Made by a program: the position numbers and the translations under genes. Positions 1-12,800 of a stretch of DNA of 64,000 nt are shown here, piece by piece. Source of the stretch: Trogon surrucura (taxonomy: Eukaryota; Chordata; Aves; Trogoniformes; Trogonidae); contig CM036624.1 of the NCBI GenBank assembly GCA_020746105.1, forward strand, positions 28,790,084-28,854,083. Direction: 5' to 3'. Under the pieces are notes generated by a model. That model was given only the letters and a program-made list of their open reading frames with translations. It was not told the origin of the DNA and did no database searches. The first letter of the stretch is position 1. Every line of letters starts with the position of its first letter.

Positions 1-790
1 CACAATATCTGTATAATTGTGCAGATATACAACACCCTGAGTACACTATATTGGAGTAAGGGAATACCAAGAACACTGTGACCATCACTGGAGCCGTTTG
101 TAGCACAATTATCACTTCCCAGGTACATTACAAATAGGACAAATCTCAGCACTGGCACACGCTAGCCCAGTTTCAGCAAATCTTAGTCTGATTCGTATAG
201 TACAGCTCTACAGTTGGGAAATACCTGCCTTGTATACAGCCCCTGAGTGCATAGCACAGAATGAAACACGGTCCTCCTCGACCTTCCACAGGAAAAACTA
301 TTCCTGCTTTGGGAGGAGCAAACAGGCTATTTTACCAGTTCTTCATATTTATTCCTAGCAGATTTCAGAACAGTAGCCAAATTTATATTGACAGATCAAA
401 TTAGGAAAAACATTGATATACAAGTGTGGTGAGTTTTAGAAAAGTGCTGCTCTAAAAACTTCTAATCAGGCAAGATTTTATAGCATAAACAAAACACTTG
501 TTAAATCTGAAACTCCAATGGGAGCTGCAGTAATGTGTAAAAAGGAGTGAGCTTCATGTTCATTATATCTTGCTTACTTGGGCCACTTCAACAGCTTCAC
601 ACTCTAATTAGTCTTTCTAAATGTTGCTGTGCAGGTGAGTAAAATATATGTTCTTAAATACTAACCTTACAACCAAAGGTAAAAGTCCTCATTGAATACA
701 AACTGATGGAATCTCTTTGATAAATGGGGGGTTTTTTTGACTCTCCTAAAACATATGTGAAAATGAAACAGCAGATGCTGCATCACTTAC
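1..790 (-). other. VTG2: VTG2 intron 31 (partial)
   Basis: This is AT-rich sequence downstream of the exon 31 donor on the minus strand. I see no match to the remaining VWD coding exons, no repeat I recognise and no poly(A) signal in context, so it reads as intron continuing past the window edge. Confidence 0.7.
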
Positions 791-882
791 CAGCAGATAC
801 GTATGAAACGTTGGTCTTGGGGCTTTCAACCCCATCCACCCGCAGTTTCACCCATCCATTCGCAGGCTGCATGTCAATCTCA
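791..882 (-). CDS. VTG2: VTG2 exon 31, last one inside the window
   Basis: This exon covers residues 1689-1720, from EIDMQPANGWVKLRVDG to SYVSA, in the VWD domain. The acceptor is CTTAACAG and the donor G|GTAAGT in phase 1. The next exon should open with the chicken-like (G)ASLWI segment. It is not found in 1-790, so it lies off the left edge. Confidence 0.93.
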
Positions 883-3800
883 CTGTTAAGGAGAAGAGCA
901 TTCGTACCCTGTTTGTATCACTGCTCACACACCTACCGTGACAAGGGCATTTTCCTGCTCATTAAATATCACTGGTCACAGCATAAGCTCATTTCAACTA
1001 TTTAGATTATACCAGGGATATTCCTGTCACTTAAGATGCAGGGTAACATCACCTGCATCACATTCAAAATACATGGAGAGGAAACAAGAGCAAGCTGAAA
1101 TCCCATGGGCTGCTAATCACTGCAGTAAAGCTCCCTTCTAAGCTCCTCTCACGTTAAATGTGGATGATGTAGTCCCTCATGCTCCCAGCATCTGGCGGGA
1201 GTTACTTACTGGCTGCCGATCTTGATGTTGATTTCTTTCAGGCTTATATCTTCTTTAGCACTCCTCATCATCACCAGGAACTTCAGGTCAGAGCTGCAAT
1301 CCTGAGCCAAGACGTGGTAGCAGTTTGCCGGCATTGTGTAGTTAAACTGAACTTCATTAAAGGTTGTGATCTTGTTGTAGGAAACTGAGCAGCGAGCTGG
1401 TTAAATAAAATGCCAGTGAGTATTTGCTTTTCCATAAAAGAAAGTCATTAAACAGCATATTTTATTTTAGCGTTATATTATTTTAGCTTTACATTTTTTC
1501 CACTGTGTGACATTTTTTTTGTATGGGCTACAAGAGCTTTTGGCTACCAATCATCAATAAATTCTAAAAAAAAGGCATGGGAAACATACTCTTCTGTTTA
1601 GCAAAAAATAATCACCAGAAAGTTTAAATGTTATCAGTTCAGATAATTGGTATCCTGATCCCTGAAATACTGGTGATTTCTGTACTATATGTGCAATATT
1701 ACCTCCTGGTTGAACCACTCTCACATTATTACAGCACATTTCCTAATTAACTGCAGACAAGTAATCCTAGAAAAATTCAGAAGGTGCTCGAGTAACTTGT
1801 GAGACTGAGGATGCCATGCTTCTGAACCCAGTTAGCTCCTGACCTTTTAAATTCTCGAGCACTGCAGAGGGGGCCTCAGCAAAGACGTTCCAGATGGGAG
1901 GCTGCAGCTCTGACGCTGGTATCTTCGGACCTACGGGGAGTGACAGGGGAAGCCTCATGGCTTTTTCATAGAGGACCACCTGAAAAGGAATTCAAAAGAA
2001 CATTCGAAATACACTTGTGCCAGGTGTTCACAGCAAACAGTTGAGATCAGCTTTTCCTCCTATTTGGAATTTGATTTCAATTTACTCTGCTTTGGTTGAC
2101 AAAGACTTTATGTGAACACAACACATCTGACTCATGAGTTTTTGCGTCTGCTCACAGTTTTTTCTCCTCGTCTGGGTCATCATTCAGATATTTTTTGGGA
2201 GAGAGTGAATTACTCCCCTTCAAGTGTGGTTAGATGAACACTTATGGAAATACACCTCATCACGAGTACTCACAGCAGTCTCTTTTTCCATGAACAAAAT
2301 CACTCTATGAATATTCTTGGATGTCATACAAAAAAGTTGAAAATAAACAAAAGTTGTTTTCATCATCTGCATGCAAACTCATGCTTACTTAATTTTTCTT
2401 TCCAGAACTGACCCACTGTAATTAAAACACAATAGTCTCGCTTTTCTACTAGAAAAAAAAAAAATAGGAGAGTAATAATAATATTTCATTATTACATCAG
2501 GAAGTTTGACGACAACATCACATGTCCTTGGAGAAGTTAGAGCCACGATCACTTTTGCTTGTCGAGAAGGATTCTTGTCTGTTTTTTCAGAGAAGCCCAG
2601 CATAAACGCAGCCCCAGGAACAAACTTGTAAAACCTTCAAAAATTGAGATCAGAAAGATCAGCTGAAATAGAGAAGCAAAAAGCAGCACACACCCAACCA
2701 GGCTATCTTACATCCATGTGTAAGTAGCATCCAGAGCCTTCAGGATCACTGGTTCAGTCCCCATGATCACTCTCTGTTTTACTCATCAAGTGTTCAGTGA
2801 AAGGAAGGATCAGTTCCTTGGTTTTCAGTACTTATGCCCAGTATAAAGAAGTACTGTACATTACAACAGGACGGTTACAATTTCACGCTCAGCTTTTATG
2901 TCCAAAGGCAGCAGTTGGACAGATCAGAGGATAAAATAATAGCCAGTACTTCAATCACTAGAACTTCACAAGTGGTTTTTCCCAGCTGAACCTCACCATT
3001 CTGCTATGGATCTGATGCTTGAAGGAACTTTAGACCACTTCAGTTTCACTTGCACAGCAGGGTGGGCAGCAAACCGCCCAGTGACCAGCTCAGTTGAAAT
3101 CTTGTAGTCCTCGCAATTCCTGCCCCATTTCAGGTAAGCCTGTAACGGAGAGAGAAATTGCCCATTTTTAAATGCGTGGAGCGTGGGTTTCCTGTGATAC
3201 ATACAGCTGTATATAATTATTTTTAAGCCTTACCATTGCCTTGTGGGCATTGAGGACTGAAGCATCAGCACAGAGCTTCCACTTGCTTGAATCTGTGAGG
3301 TTTGACACGAATACCTGCATCCGGGGCTTGATGGAATCAGTATCGGCATATACCACAAGCTGGAGGCCTCCTATCTTCTTCTCGTTACGAATGCCATGAA
3401 GAAAAACAGCTAATACTGGTGTTTTAACATCTCCCAAAAACTTAGGCTAAGAAGGACAAGAAAGCATACAAAGAATATAATTATAAGAGAGTTACCATGG
3501 AACACTATAGATGCAAGATCTAGATGGATAAATGAAAAATAAGCAACTGAACTGCAAATATACACCAGCATATGTACCACACATATAGACAAGCCTATAA
3601 ACTCTCATCTATATGTCTTTAACGTGCATGTGCCTCTGCACACACAGATGGATTTTATCACTCTGTTTTATAGGAGCCAAAAATTTGTGCCACTTCCTGA
3701 GCTACAGCTGATACCATGGAAATATTCACATCATTAGGATACTATAATGACTGTATGATTTGTGCTTCATTGTTAATACCCATATATTTGGCCATGAATG

Positions 3801-6800
3801 GAACTAGTTCAATCTGACTAACAACAGCAGCTGTCAGTCGCACTCATCACTCATCCTCACAACAACAGCATCCCCCACCTAGTGTCCTCCTGTTTATCTG
3901 TCTGGCTGGTCTCTTGGCTTTCACCTCACACTTCATCTGTGAGTGGGGCAGGCGGGTTTTGTGTTTGCACAGCGCCCTAGCACTAACATAATCCACAATA
4001 TTGTCTTCAACATCTAAGAACCTCCCACCTTAACAGCAGGACCTCAAGTGTGCAATGACCCGCAATTCCTTCACCTTATCAACAGACTTCACTTCAGCAC
4101 TTGCCACAGAGACCAAGCCTGCACACATCAGACTTGGTGGTGGTGAGGAGTCAGGGTGCTACACGTCACCTCTGGAGCACACCTTCTGCTGAGGTTCCTC
4201 TCAGCCTCCACCACCAATGTCCTTGCGCTGGCACGGCAGCACCTCAAATTCCCTCCTGGCCGCAGAGGTCACAAGATCAGTCTCTGTAGGCATCTCTTGG
4301 GTGGGATTCCCATGAGACCTGGGTCGTGGTGCTTATGAAGGGTCCTCATCTCACTACAGAGGAAAGGGTGTGTGGGAACTAAGGTGCCTGCCTCAGTCTT
4401 GATGGACACCCAAGACTTGAGAGGTTGGTATTTCTCTCTCCCCATTATCCCAGCTGTACAATTTCCACAAGTGCACAGCCACTCTGTCATTCTTCCAAAC
4501 TGTCAAAAGCCCCCCAAAAATGATGAAACTAACCTGGGAAGCAGCTCGAGATGAGGCACGACTGGATCTAGTAGAGGAGTATGTGCTGCTAAGTTGGTCA
4601 GCTGGGAGCTGCTTTTTAGGGAACTGCAAGAAGAAAACACATGATACTCAAGAGGGTAAGTTAAAACCATGCCTGAAGAAATTGCACAAGGCAGTGCTGC
4701 AGAATACTCTGTGTCATGGCACTTTGTGTAAGTAAACTTGCATTCCAACCCTGAGCAGCTCAATGAATATGCTTTGTACTGCTTAGCACATGTCATCTAG
4801 CTCTGGAAAAATCTCGTTTACCCAAATCTATCTGACCCCTCAGAAGAAACAAATAAGGACCATGTGTAGATGAGAATTCCCTGTGTGAAAAACCAATGGA
4901 GCAGAGTAAGTCAAATTGATCCAGCCTCTCGATTCAATATGAAAGATCAGAACTGATTCATTTTACTTCTGGAAGGGCGTGATCACCTGGAGGACACACT
5001 GGATGGGAAAGGATAAAAAGCTGAAGGGAAAGGAAAAAAGGATCAACTGAATGGGCACACACAGCTCAACTTTTTACTTTTTGAGGATCACTAATATCAA
5101 GTACATTGCTCCTGGCTGGCTCATGCCCTAGTTAGAATCTTCTACTGAACTAAAAATACTATAAAAGAAGGTATCCTCCCACGTTTGTCAACATCACTGT
5201 CCTGGTTCGTATCAATAGCAATTCCAACCCAAGAAACCAAGGGATGAAAGTCAGGCAAATGACCCAAGCTCTTGATGGTAGGATCTTTGTGCCTCCAAAG
5301 TGTGCATCCCCAGGCCCTTGTAGGGCTTGGGTAGAGCTTTGCATCTACATTGCAGAGCCACAAATGGTGTCATGTGCACTACACAAAGAAAAACATAGCT
5401 CTGTCTTTACACATCTCAGAAGAACCACCATGGCTTATTTGGTGTTCTAAATGTTATCAGTACTGTAATTTTTCTCAACAAAGACAGCAAGTTGCCTTTA
5501 ACATTTCCATTTGACTCGCAACAGATTCCATACTTAATTTAATGAGGAAAGAAAAGCTCACCTCTTGTCTATGCGCTGATTTAAAGCGATACCCATAAAT
5601 CTCATCATCTTCCTTTGAAAACAATAAAAAAAAAGAAGATGAAAAATCCAGGAAGAAAAGAAATGCTGCAATTATATTGAAATCTGAGCACTGGGAATTA
5701 AGTAAGGATTTTACTAATTATCATTCATACATAGCTCTGTATGCTTAGTCACAGGCACACGAAGCAAGACTTGAAGTAGTTTATATATAACATTAATGTC
5801 CCTATGGCAAAATTAAGATAGTAACATGCAATGAATGTTGACAGAAAGTAGTAAATTGGCAAAAAAATAGTTCCCTGTCTATAACAAATGTTTCAACAGT
5901 CTTGTGGAAACTTTTGAGATGCTTCGAAGTAGACATCTGAGACAATGATTGCAAGTGTGTTTGCAGAATAAATTCTGCGATATTATGTTGCTAAAATTTA
6001 CTGTGTCAACTCAGTTTCCTGATCTATGATGCAAAGCCAGCTACCAGCAGGAATGTGATCCACAAACATTAACAGCATCAGTCAATTTAATGACAAAGTT
6101 ACCCATATTTTGGAATATCTGCTGCTGTCATCTTCCGGATGTCCTGAATGATGCCCATGGCTATGGTGACTTGATGACTTGCTGCTGCTGCTGCTGCTGC
6201 TGCCATTCAGATACCTTGAGTGATGCCCATGGCTATGGTGACTGGAAGACTTCCTGCTGCTGCTGCTACTACTACTCCCTTTGCTACTGCTGCTGCTACT
6301 ACTACTACTATCTTTGCTACTGCTGCTGCTGCTACTACTACTCCCTTTGCTACTGCTGCTGCTGCTACTACTACTCCCTTTGCTACTGCTGCTGCTACTA
6401 CTCCCTTTGCTACTGCTGCTGCTACTACTCCCTTTGCTACTGCTGCTGCTGCTACTACTACTCCCTTTGCTACTGCTGCTGCTGCTACTGCTACTACCTT
6501 TGCTGCTGCTACTACTACTACCTTTGCTGCTGCTACTACTACTACCTTTGCTGCTGCTACTACTACTACCTTTGCTACTGCTGCTACTACTACTGCTACT
6601 ACTGCTCTTGCTGCTACTGCTCTTACTACTACTCTTGCTACTGCTGCTCTTGCTGCTACTACTCTTGCTGCTACTGCTCTTGCTGCTACTGCTCTTGCTG
6701 CTACTGCTCTTGCTGGTTGCATCTTTGCTTTTCACTTGCTTTACTTCATCATTCTCATCTTCATCCACAGCCTTTTTACGATCAGGAGAAGTAGCAGATG

Positions 6801-9800
6801 ATGAGGAAGAAGAGTCAGTTGAGGAGGCAGAAGATGAGCTGGAGAGATTTTTTGCATTGGGGTCTGTCCCAAACTCTGTTAGCACAGTGTTTCCTTTCTT
6901 AGAAGGTTGCTTCTTCTGGTGTCTTGTTTTATTTGAAAGCTGCAAAAACATTTCAAAGAGAAGTGCAAGAGTGAATACATCTGGTTCTGTATTTACAAAG
7001 TAAAAGTTTTCTGGCTGTCAGACAAGCTGCTCACATTAGTTTTTCAAGGAACAACAACTTTTCTGCCTCACTCACCAAAGAAGTTTCAGAACTCCCTTAG
7101 ATCCACTCTGCCCAGCTGAAATCCAGCCCAGCACAGAGGACCAGCCCCAGCAGGATGCAACCCTTAGCATGGGTCCCTCCAGATGTGGCACTGGCTGACA
7201 GGCCTGGCACTGGTACCTTTCAAACTAGCCCCATCCTTCCTTTCTCATCTGTGGTGGTTTGGCCCTAACTGGAGGCCAGGAGCTCACCAAAGCTGCTGTA
7301 TCACTCCTCTATTTTTTAGATGGACAGGGGAGAGGGAAGATGTAACAAGAGGCCCGTGGGTTAAGATAAAAGCAGTTTAATATAGCAAAAAGCAAAGACC
7401 ACGCCTGGTAGCAAAGCCAAACAAAGATTATTCTCTACTTCCCATCAGCAGGCAATGTCCGGCCACTTTCCCGGGAAGCAGGGCTCCAGTATGCATAGTG
7501 GTTGCTCCAGAGGACAAACACAAATAGCGAATGCCCCCCTACTTCCCTCTTCCTTCTCTCTTTTATATGAGCTGACATCATGTGGTATGGAATACCCCTT
7601 TGGTCAGTCTGGGTCAGCTGGCCCAGCTGTGTCCCCTGCCAAGATGTTGCCCACCCCCAGCCTACTGTTGGGGGAACGTTGGAAAACCACAGCCTCGATG
7701 CTGTGTGAGCAGTGCTCAGCAGTAGCCAAAAACACTGGGGTGCTATCAATACCCTTCTAGCTACCATTCCAAAAACACAGCACCGAGAGAGCTGCTGTGG
7801 GAAGATTAGCTCCACATCAGCCTGACCCAAAACACTCATCCCAGCTTTCCACACTGAATGTCAAATTCTTGGCTTTATTTATGGGAAAATATTCCCTCCT
7901 TCCATGCTGAAAGTCTCTTACCTTGAACACCTTGTCAATGCCTAGAATCTTCTTCAGTTTAGCTTGAATGTCCTCATACGGAGATGACTCCTCCTCTTCC
8001 TCGGACTCTGAACTTACCACACGAATTATTTTGGAAGCTGCTCTGGATCCTGCCTGAATCTCCACCTGAATTTTGTCAATACCACCATCTGTTTCAACTA
8101 CACACCAATTGCACACATTAGAAGGTTATATAGCTTCAAATAGCACCAACAAACCTAAGATGACATGGCTTGTGCTCAGTACTGTACCTGGCATCACGAC
8201 TATTTTAGCTTCATGTTCTCCAATTAATCTGTGCAAATACGTATTTTTTAGGAAACTGGCATCTTTTGACCTTCTGGAAAAGCAGAGCTGGCAACCAAGA
8301 TGATGGAGTTTGATGCAAATGTCTCGTTTATGAGTTTTGCTTCCTGTGCTACGGCGAACATCTTCAGAGCTATAGACATATTTCTTTGGCGCGCTGTCAG
8401 CTCCTTGCTGCATTGGAGATGAGTATGTGAATACCACTGGGAGAGTATCATAGGCAAGAGTAAAACTGTAGACATGTGCAGCATGGTGAGGGTAAATATT
8501 ACAATATAAGCAAAAAGAAATAGGTTACCTTTGTGAAACCTTCACCAGAAGCTCTCTCTGATGGTTTGAAAGGTTCTTCCACAATACTTGATGAGGCATC
8601 TCCAGGAAGAATTGAGGTCCTCTTTTCAACACCTAGTTCTCCTATATTTCTTGATACAGCAAAAGCCTTATGTCTGTCGAGACACACATAAAAAAATGGT
8701 GAACTATGCTGAGCCCTTGCCTTTGGATTAAATGAAATTCATCCCTGTCAGTATCATGTGACAGCACAGAGACATTCTGATTGAACGTAAGGACTGCATA
8801 TGCAACTATAAGTATAAATCTTATTGAGGACAAATAAGAGCTCATGACAAACATCAGTTCCTTATAGCGTAGAAAGTTTTCAAAACTTGGGTAAATTTAA
8901 ACAAATTTACAAAACATGAAAGAGATTAATTAAAAAAACCCAACACCTAAACCCCCTAAAAGACAATAAAATAATGAACAAACAACAAAATAAAACCACA
9001 AAATAATGAACAGATTAAAAAGTAAACTCCTACATAATCTGAGTATCTTTTCGCTTTTAACTCCCCTACTTCTCTTCCTTGCTTTTTACTCCAAAGATCC
9101 TGCTAAATACTGAAGAGTCACTGCCTATCTAGAAACCTCGGTAGGAAGTCAGTGAATAGAGATTTTCTTAAGGTTTCAGCCACAGGAAGTGTTTAGAAGT
9201 AAGGCTACAATACCTTCCAACCACTATCTCGGTCTCCTCACGGCACGGAGTTGTTTCAATCTTAATATTTTTCAGTTTCACATCTATCTTGGCATCAAAC
9301 TTCAATGGCACCTTTGCCAAGACCTTGCCTTGAATTTCAACAGCATGTTGAAAATATTCTGTGTTGATACCCATGGTTGCGACCGTGTATACGTATAAGC
9401 TGAAACAAAGTGAGGAGGTCAAATGTAAGAAAGGTGACCTTTCTTTTGTTATGTGGTTCTGCCTTTTCATAAAAACCTCCATCATAAATAAAGCCTTAGA
9501 AACCTGCCATACCTTGGGTTTACATCAGACCGAATCTGCACAGTGGATTCAAGCAACTGGGAAGGTCTGAAATCTCCAGTTAAAGGAGGGGTTATCTTTC
9601 CATCAACTGCAAACAACAGAACAACATTTAAACATGGTACAAGTGAAAGAGAGGGTTTGGATTTAAGCAAGACACAGTTCTCAGGAAGAGGTAATATTTT
9701 TGTTATGGCCAGTAAACAAGACAGACTTTGGGGTACATGAGATCTTTCATGACTCTGACAAATACCAAAAATATACAGAAAGCTTGATCTGTAGGCAAAG

Positions 9801-12800
9801 GTTCTGATGCAACATATTGGAAATGGAAATAAAAATGTAGTAAGAAAATAGAGAGCTGACCCAAACTGAAAGCTTGTCAGTTAGGATAACATTAACATTT
9901 CAAAAATGCGAGGAGCCAGAAGACAGAGTGAACGGTGGGGAACGAGACTAAACAAACCCTCCAATCTTTCTGCACATCAAGTGTAATTATCTTTCTTGCA
10001 CTGACTGAGGACCCAGAACTGGACATTGTACTCCCGATGCAGCCTCAGATGTGCTAAATAGAGGGCGGGGATCATTTCCAAGCAAGCTCTGCCCTTGCCA
10101 CCGCAGCCAGTGGTGCAGTTGGCGCTCAGCACCACGTGAGGGCGCTGCTGAGTCCGGCCGCCCGCCGCCCTCCGGCCGCCCCGGCCCTTCCCTGCAGAGC
10201 TGCTGCGGGTGCAGCGGAGCCCGTGTATTCGCGTGCCTTGCTCCAGCCCGGCAGAAGGACTTGGCATTGCCGTTGTCAAATTTCAACACACTTCTGTCAG
10301 ACCATCCCCTCCAGCCTGTCAGGGTCCCCTGGGGTGGCAGCCTGACCCCCCCCAGTGCAGTGACTGCTGCCACCAACTCGTGTCATCATTGGCACAGATT
10401 CGCTTTTCTTTTCCAAAGCTCAGATTGTTAAAAGAGACTGTGAACAAGTGCTAATGATGGAGGAACATTGCTCATAACAAGCCACCAATTAGACTTTCGT
10501 CTGTTGACTACTCTTCAAGATCAGCAGTGGAGCCAGCCTTCACTTACTTTGTAGCCCATCAGCCCAATCCATACCTGCCCAACCTGGCTACAAGGATGCT
10601 ATTAAATAAATAATTAATTAATTATTTAAAAACCACCCACAAAAGAAAGGGCAGAGGGGTTTAAATCAAACTAACAAATCAGAAAACAAGAGCAGAGTGG
10701 GCCCATATGAGACTCCTATAGAGAGCACAAGTACATGTACTTCATCCTTAATTCATTGGTGTCAGCAAAAGGAAGGGTCAGTTTTGCCTAAATTAAAAGT
10801 CTCCCGCACAACAAACAATATGATTACTGAATTAACCTCTTGATATGTATTTATACTTCCATATTTATTGCTTTAACACAGCTCTCTGTCTCTTTTCATA
10901 TGTCCTCTTTGGTTTTCTCTAACTTCACTGGTAGTTCTCTTTAGATTGTCTTCTCTTTTCTTGTCTAAGTCACAGTGAATCCTGCTTAGCTTGTGTGTGC
11001 ATCTCTCGGGAGTCACCTCCTTCTGCCCATATCTGCGTCGGTTCCCCAAGAAGCACTTGTCTTTTCTGGCCTTGAATGCTGTGACCTTCCTCTCTCTGGT
11101 TTCCCACATTCTCACCTCACCTTCTCTGTTTTCAGTCTGTTTGAAGATGAGGCAGAAATCAGCTGTGCCCAGCTTTTCTTTAAGCATCTTCACTACCTTC
11201 TGCCTCCGTTACAAAAATGAGGTCTTTTTCTCTGCCTTCCTGTTTTCCCACTTAGCCTCTCTTAGCCCATCCCTCTCACCCCCTGCTCAGAGCTGATCTC
11301 CTACGTCCCAGCTCACCGCTGACGGCCGCGCGTGCCAGCGCAGTCGTGTAGGACCCGTACTCCAGCGGCAGACCCGTGCAGGTAGGAACGATGTATCGCA
11401 GCTCTCCCAGCCACACCGGCTGTGTCCATTGCCCTGCAATGCCGCTCCGGATTTGGCTGATGATTTTCTTAATTGCTGTGCTCTTGTCAGCAGGTTCTAG
11501 CAGAGTCTAGCAGTAAAACAGAGGTCCAAGAGTTTGGGATATAAAAGTACAATGGTGTCAAATCTTGCAAAGAAAAGTAGGGATTCTTGGTACCTTCACA
11601 GCCTGCTGCAGGACTTCCTTATTGACATTAACATAGGCCAACTCTTGGCCAAAGAATTTAACATAGGATGATATCAAGGGAGTTTCTGTTGGTAGCTCCT
11701 TCCATCCCAGCAGCTAGAAAACAGATAAAGAAACAAGCAAAGTTCATTAATGCAACACTTTACAAAATGTAATTTAGCAAGGTGATCAAACCCATCACTG
11801 ACCAAGCTGCAGTTTTCCATTGCTCCTCGTTTCTTTGCTGCTTTGTGAATAGCACAGTGTCCCTAGTTTAGACTTGCTCCCTGTCACTGACATGTCCATG
11901 AAGAGCCTTCGGCCCAGTGCTTTGCACTCCAATGTAGTAGTATTTACACAGAGCTGCTAGTACCACTAGTACCATTAGCACCACCAAACTGAGTTTGAAA
12001 GCACAGCAACAAATCAACTTTGCTTTTGAAGGCAAAGGTATATCCTTGTACACTGAGGCAGGCAAAGGGAGGGAGGCCAAGCCTGTCAGGCAGGAGCCGT
12101 ACTCCATGCTGCAATGTGTACCTCCCCCTCTCCTCCCGTGCTCCTTCTGCAGCCATACGTGAGGTTGGGAGGAGACAGGGCTAGAGTGAGAATCTGCAGA
12201 AGCTGTCGCAACCTTGGCAGGAGTGATGTCCCCTCCACTCCCACTGCAGATCTCACTCTCACAGAAACACTGGAGCTGACTGCTAGGTGCGTAGTTTGCC
12301 TTCTAGGACAGGGCTTAACTAGTACAAGAGGCCTCACTAAATGCCTCTTCATATAACCTACACATTGCATTACTGAAAATACCTACAGCTTTTCCAATCT
12401 CTTTTATCTTCTTGTATGCGGGATATTCAGCAAATGGGATATTTTTTTTCACGATGACGTCTGTTAGGCCTTCCGCACGGACACCAACCTACCAAAACAC
12501 CATGAGAAGGAACAGTCTTGAAACATACTTACAGAGATGAAACTTGTGGTCAATTGTAATTTTAATTTGCTTTATTATTGATTTAAGTAAATATTTACCT
12601 CCACCAAATCAGCCACTGATCCTGCAGAATACGCCATCAGCTTGGAAATAATTGCTGATGGGAACATCGTTCCTGGGCTGTTCATAACAAAGACATCTCC
12701 AGCAGTACCAACTTTATAGTTATCTATGGCAGAAGTGAAAAAAAGACATTTCTTTTCTAACCATCATTCAAGATCATATTTCTGCAGATTTTTCCACTGC

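Noticed and set aside
1..790. Search for the final VTG2 exons and poly(A) signal.
   Set aside because: No segment encodes the remaining VWD motifs, so the exons must lie left of the window.
6090..7003. Long open frames on the plus strand and in other minus frames across the phosvitin exon (poly-Leu, poly-Thr/Ala, Cys/Tyr, Ala/Val).
   Set aside because: They are mirror readings of the AGY triplet repeat that encodes phosvitin serines. The minus frame matching vitellogenin II is the real one.
7435..7854. A 139-codon minus frame and a 101-codon plus frame in VTG2 intron 22.
   Set aside because: Both fall inside the solo LTR, which carries no retroviral gene.
10051..10431. GC-rich open frames in VTG2 intron 17.
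   Set aside because: They lie inside a CR1 fragment and do not match vitellogenin or CR1 proteins in the right frame.
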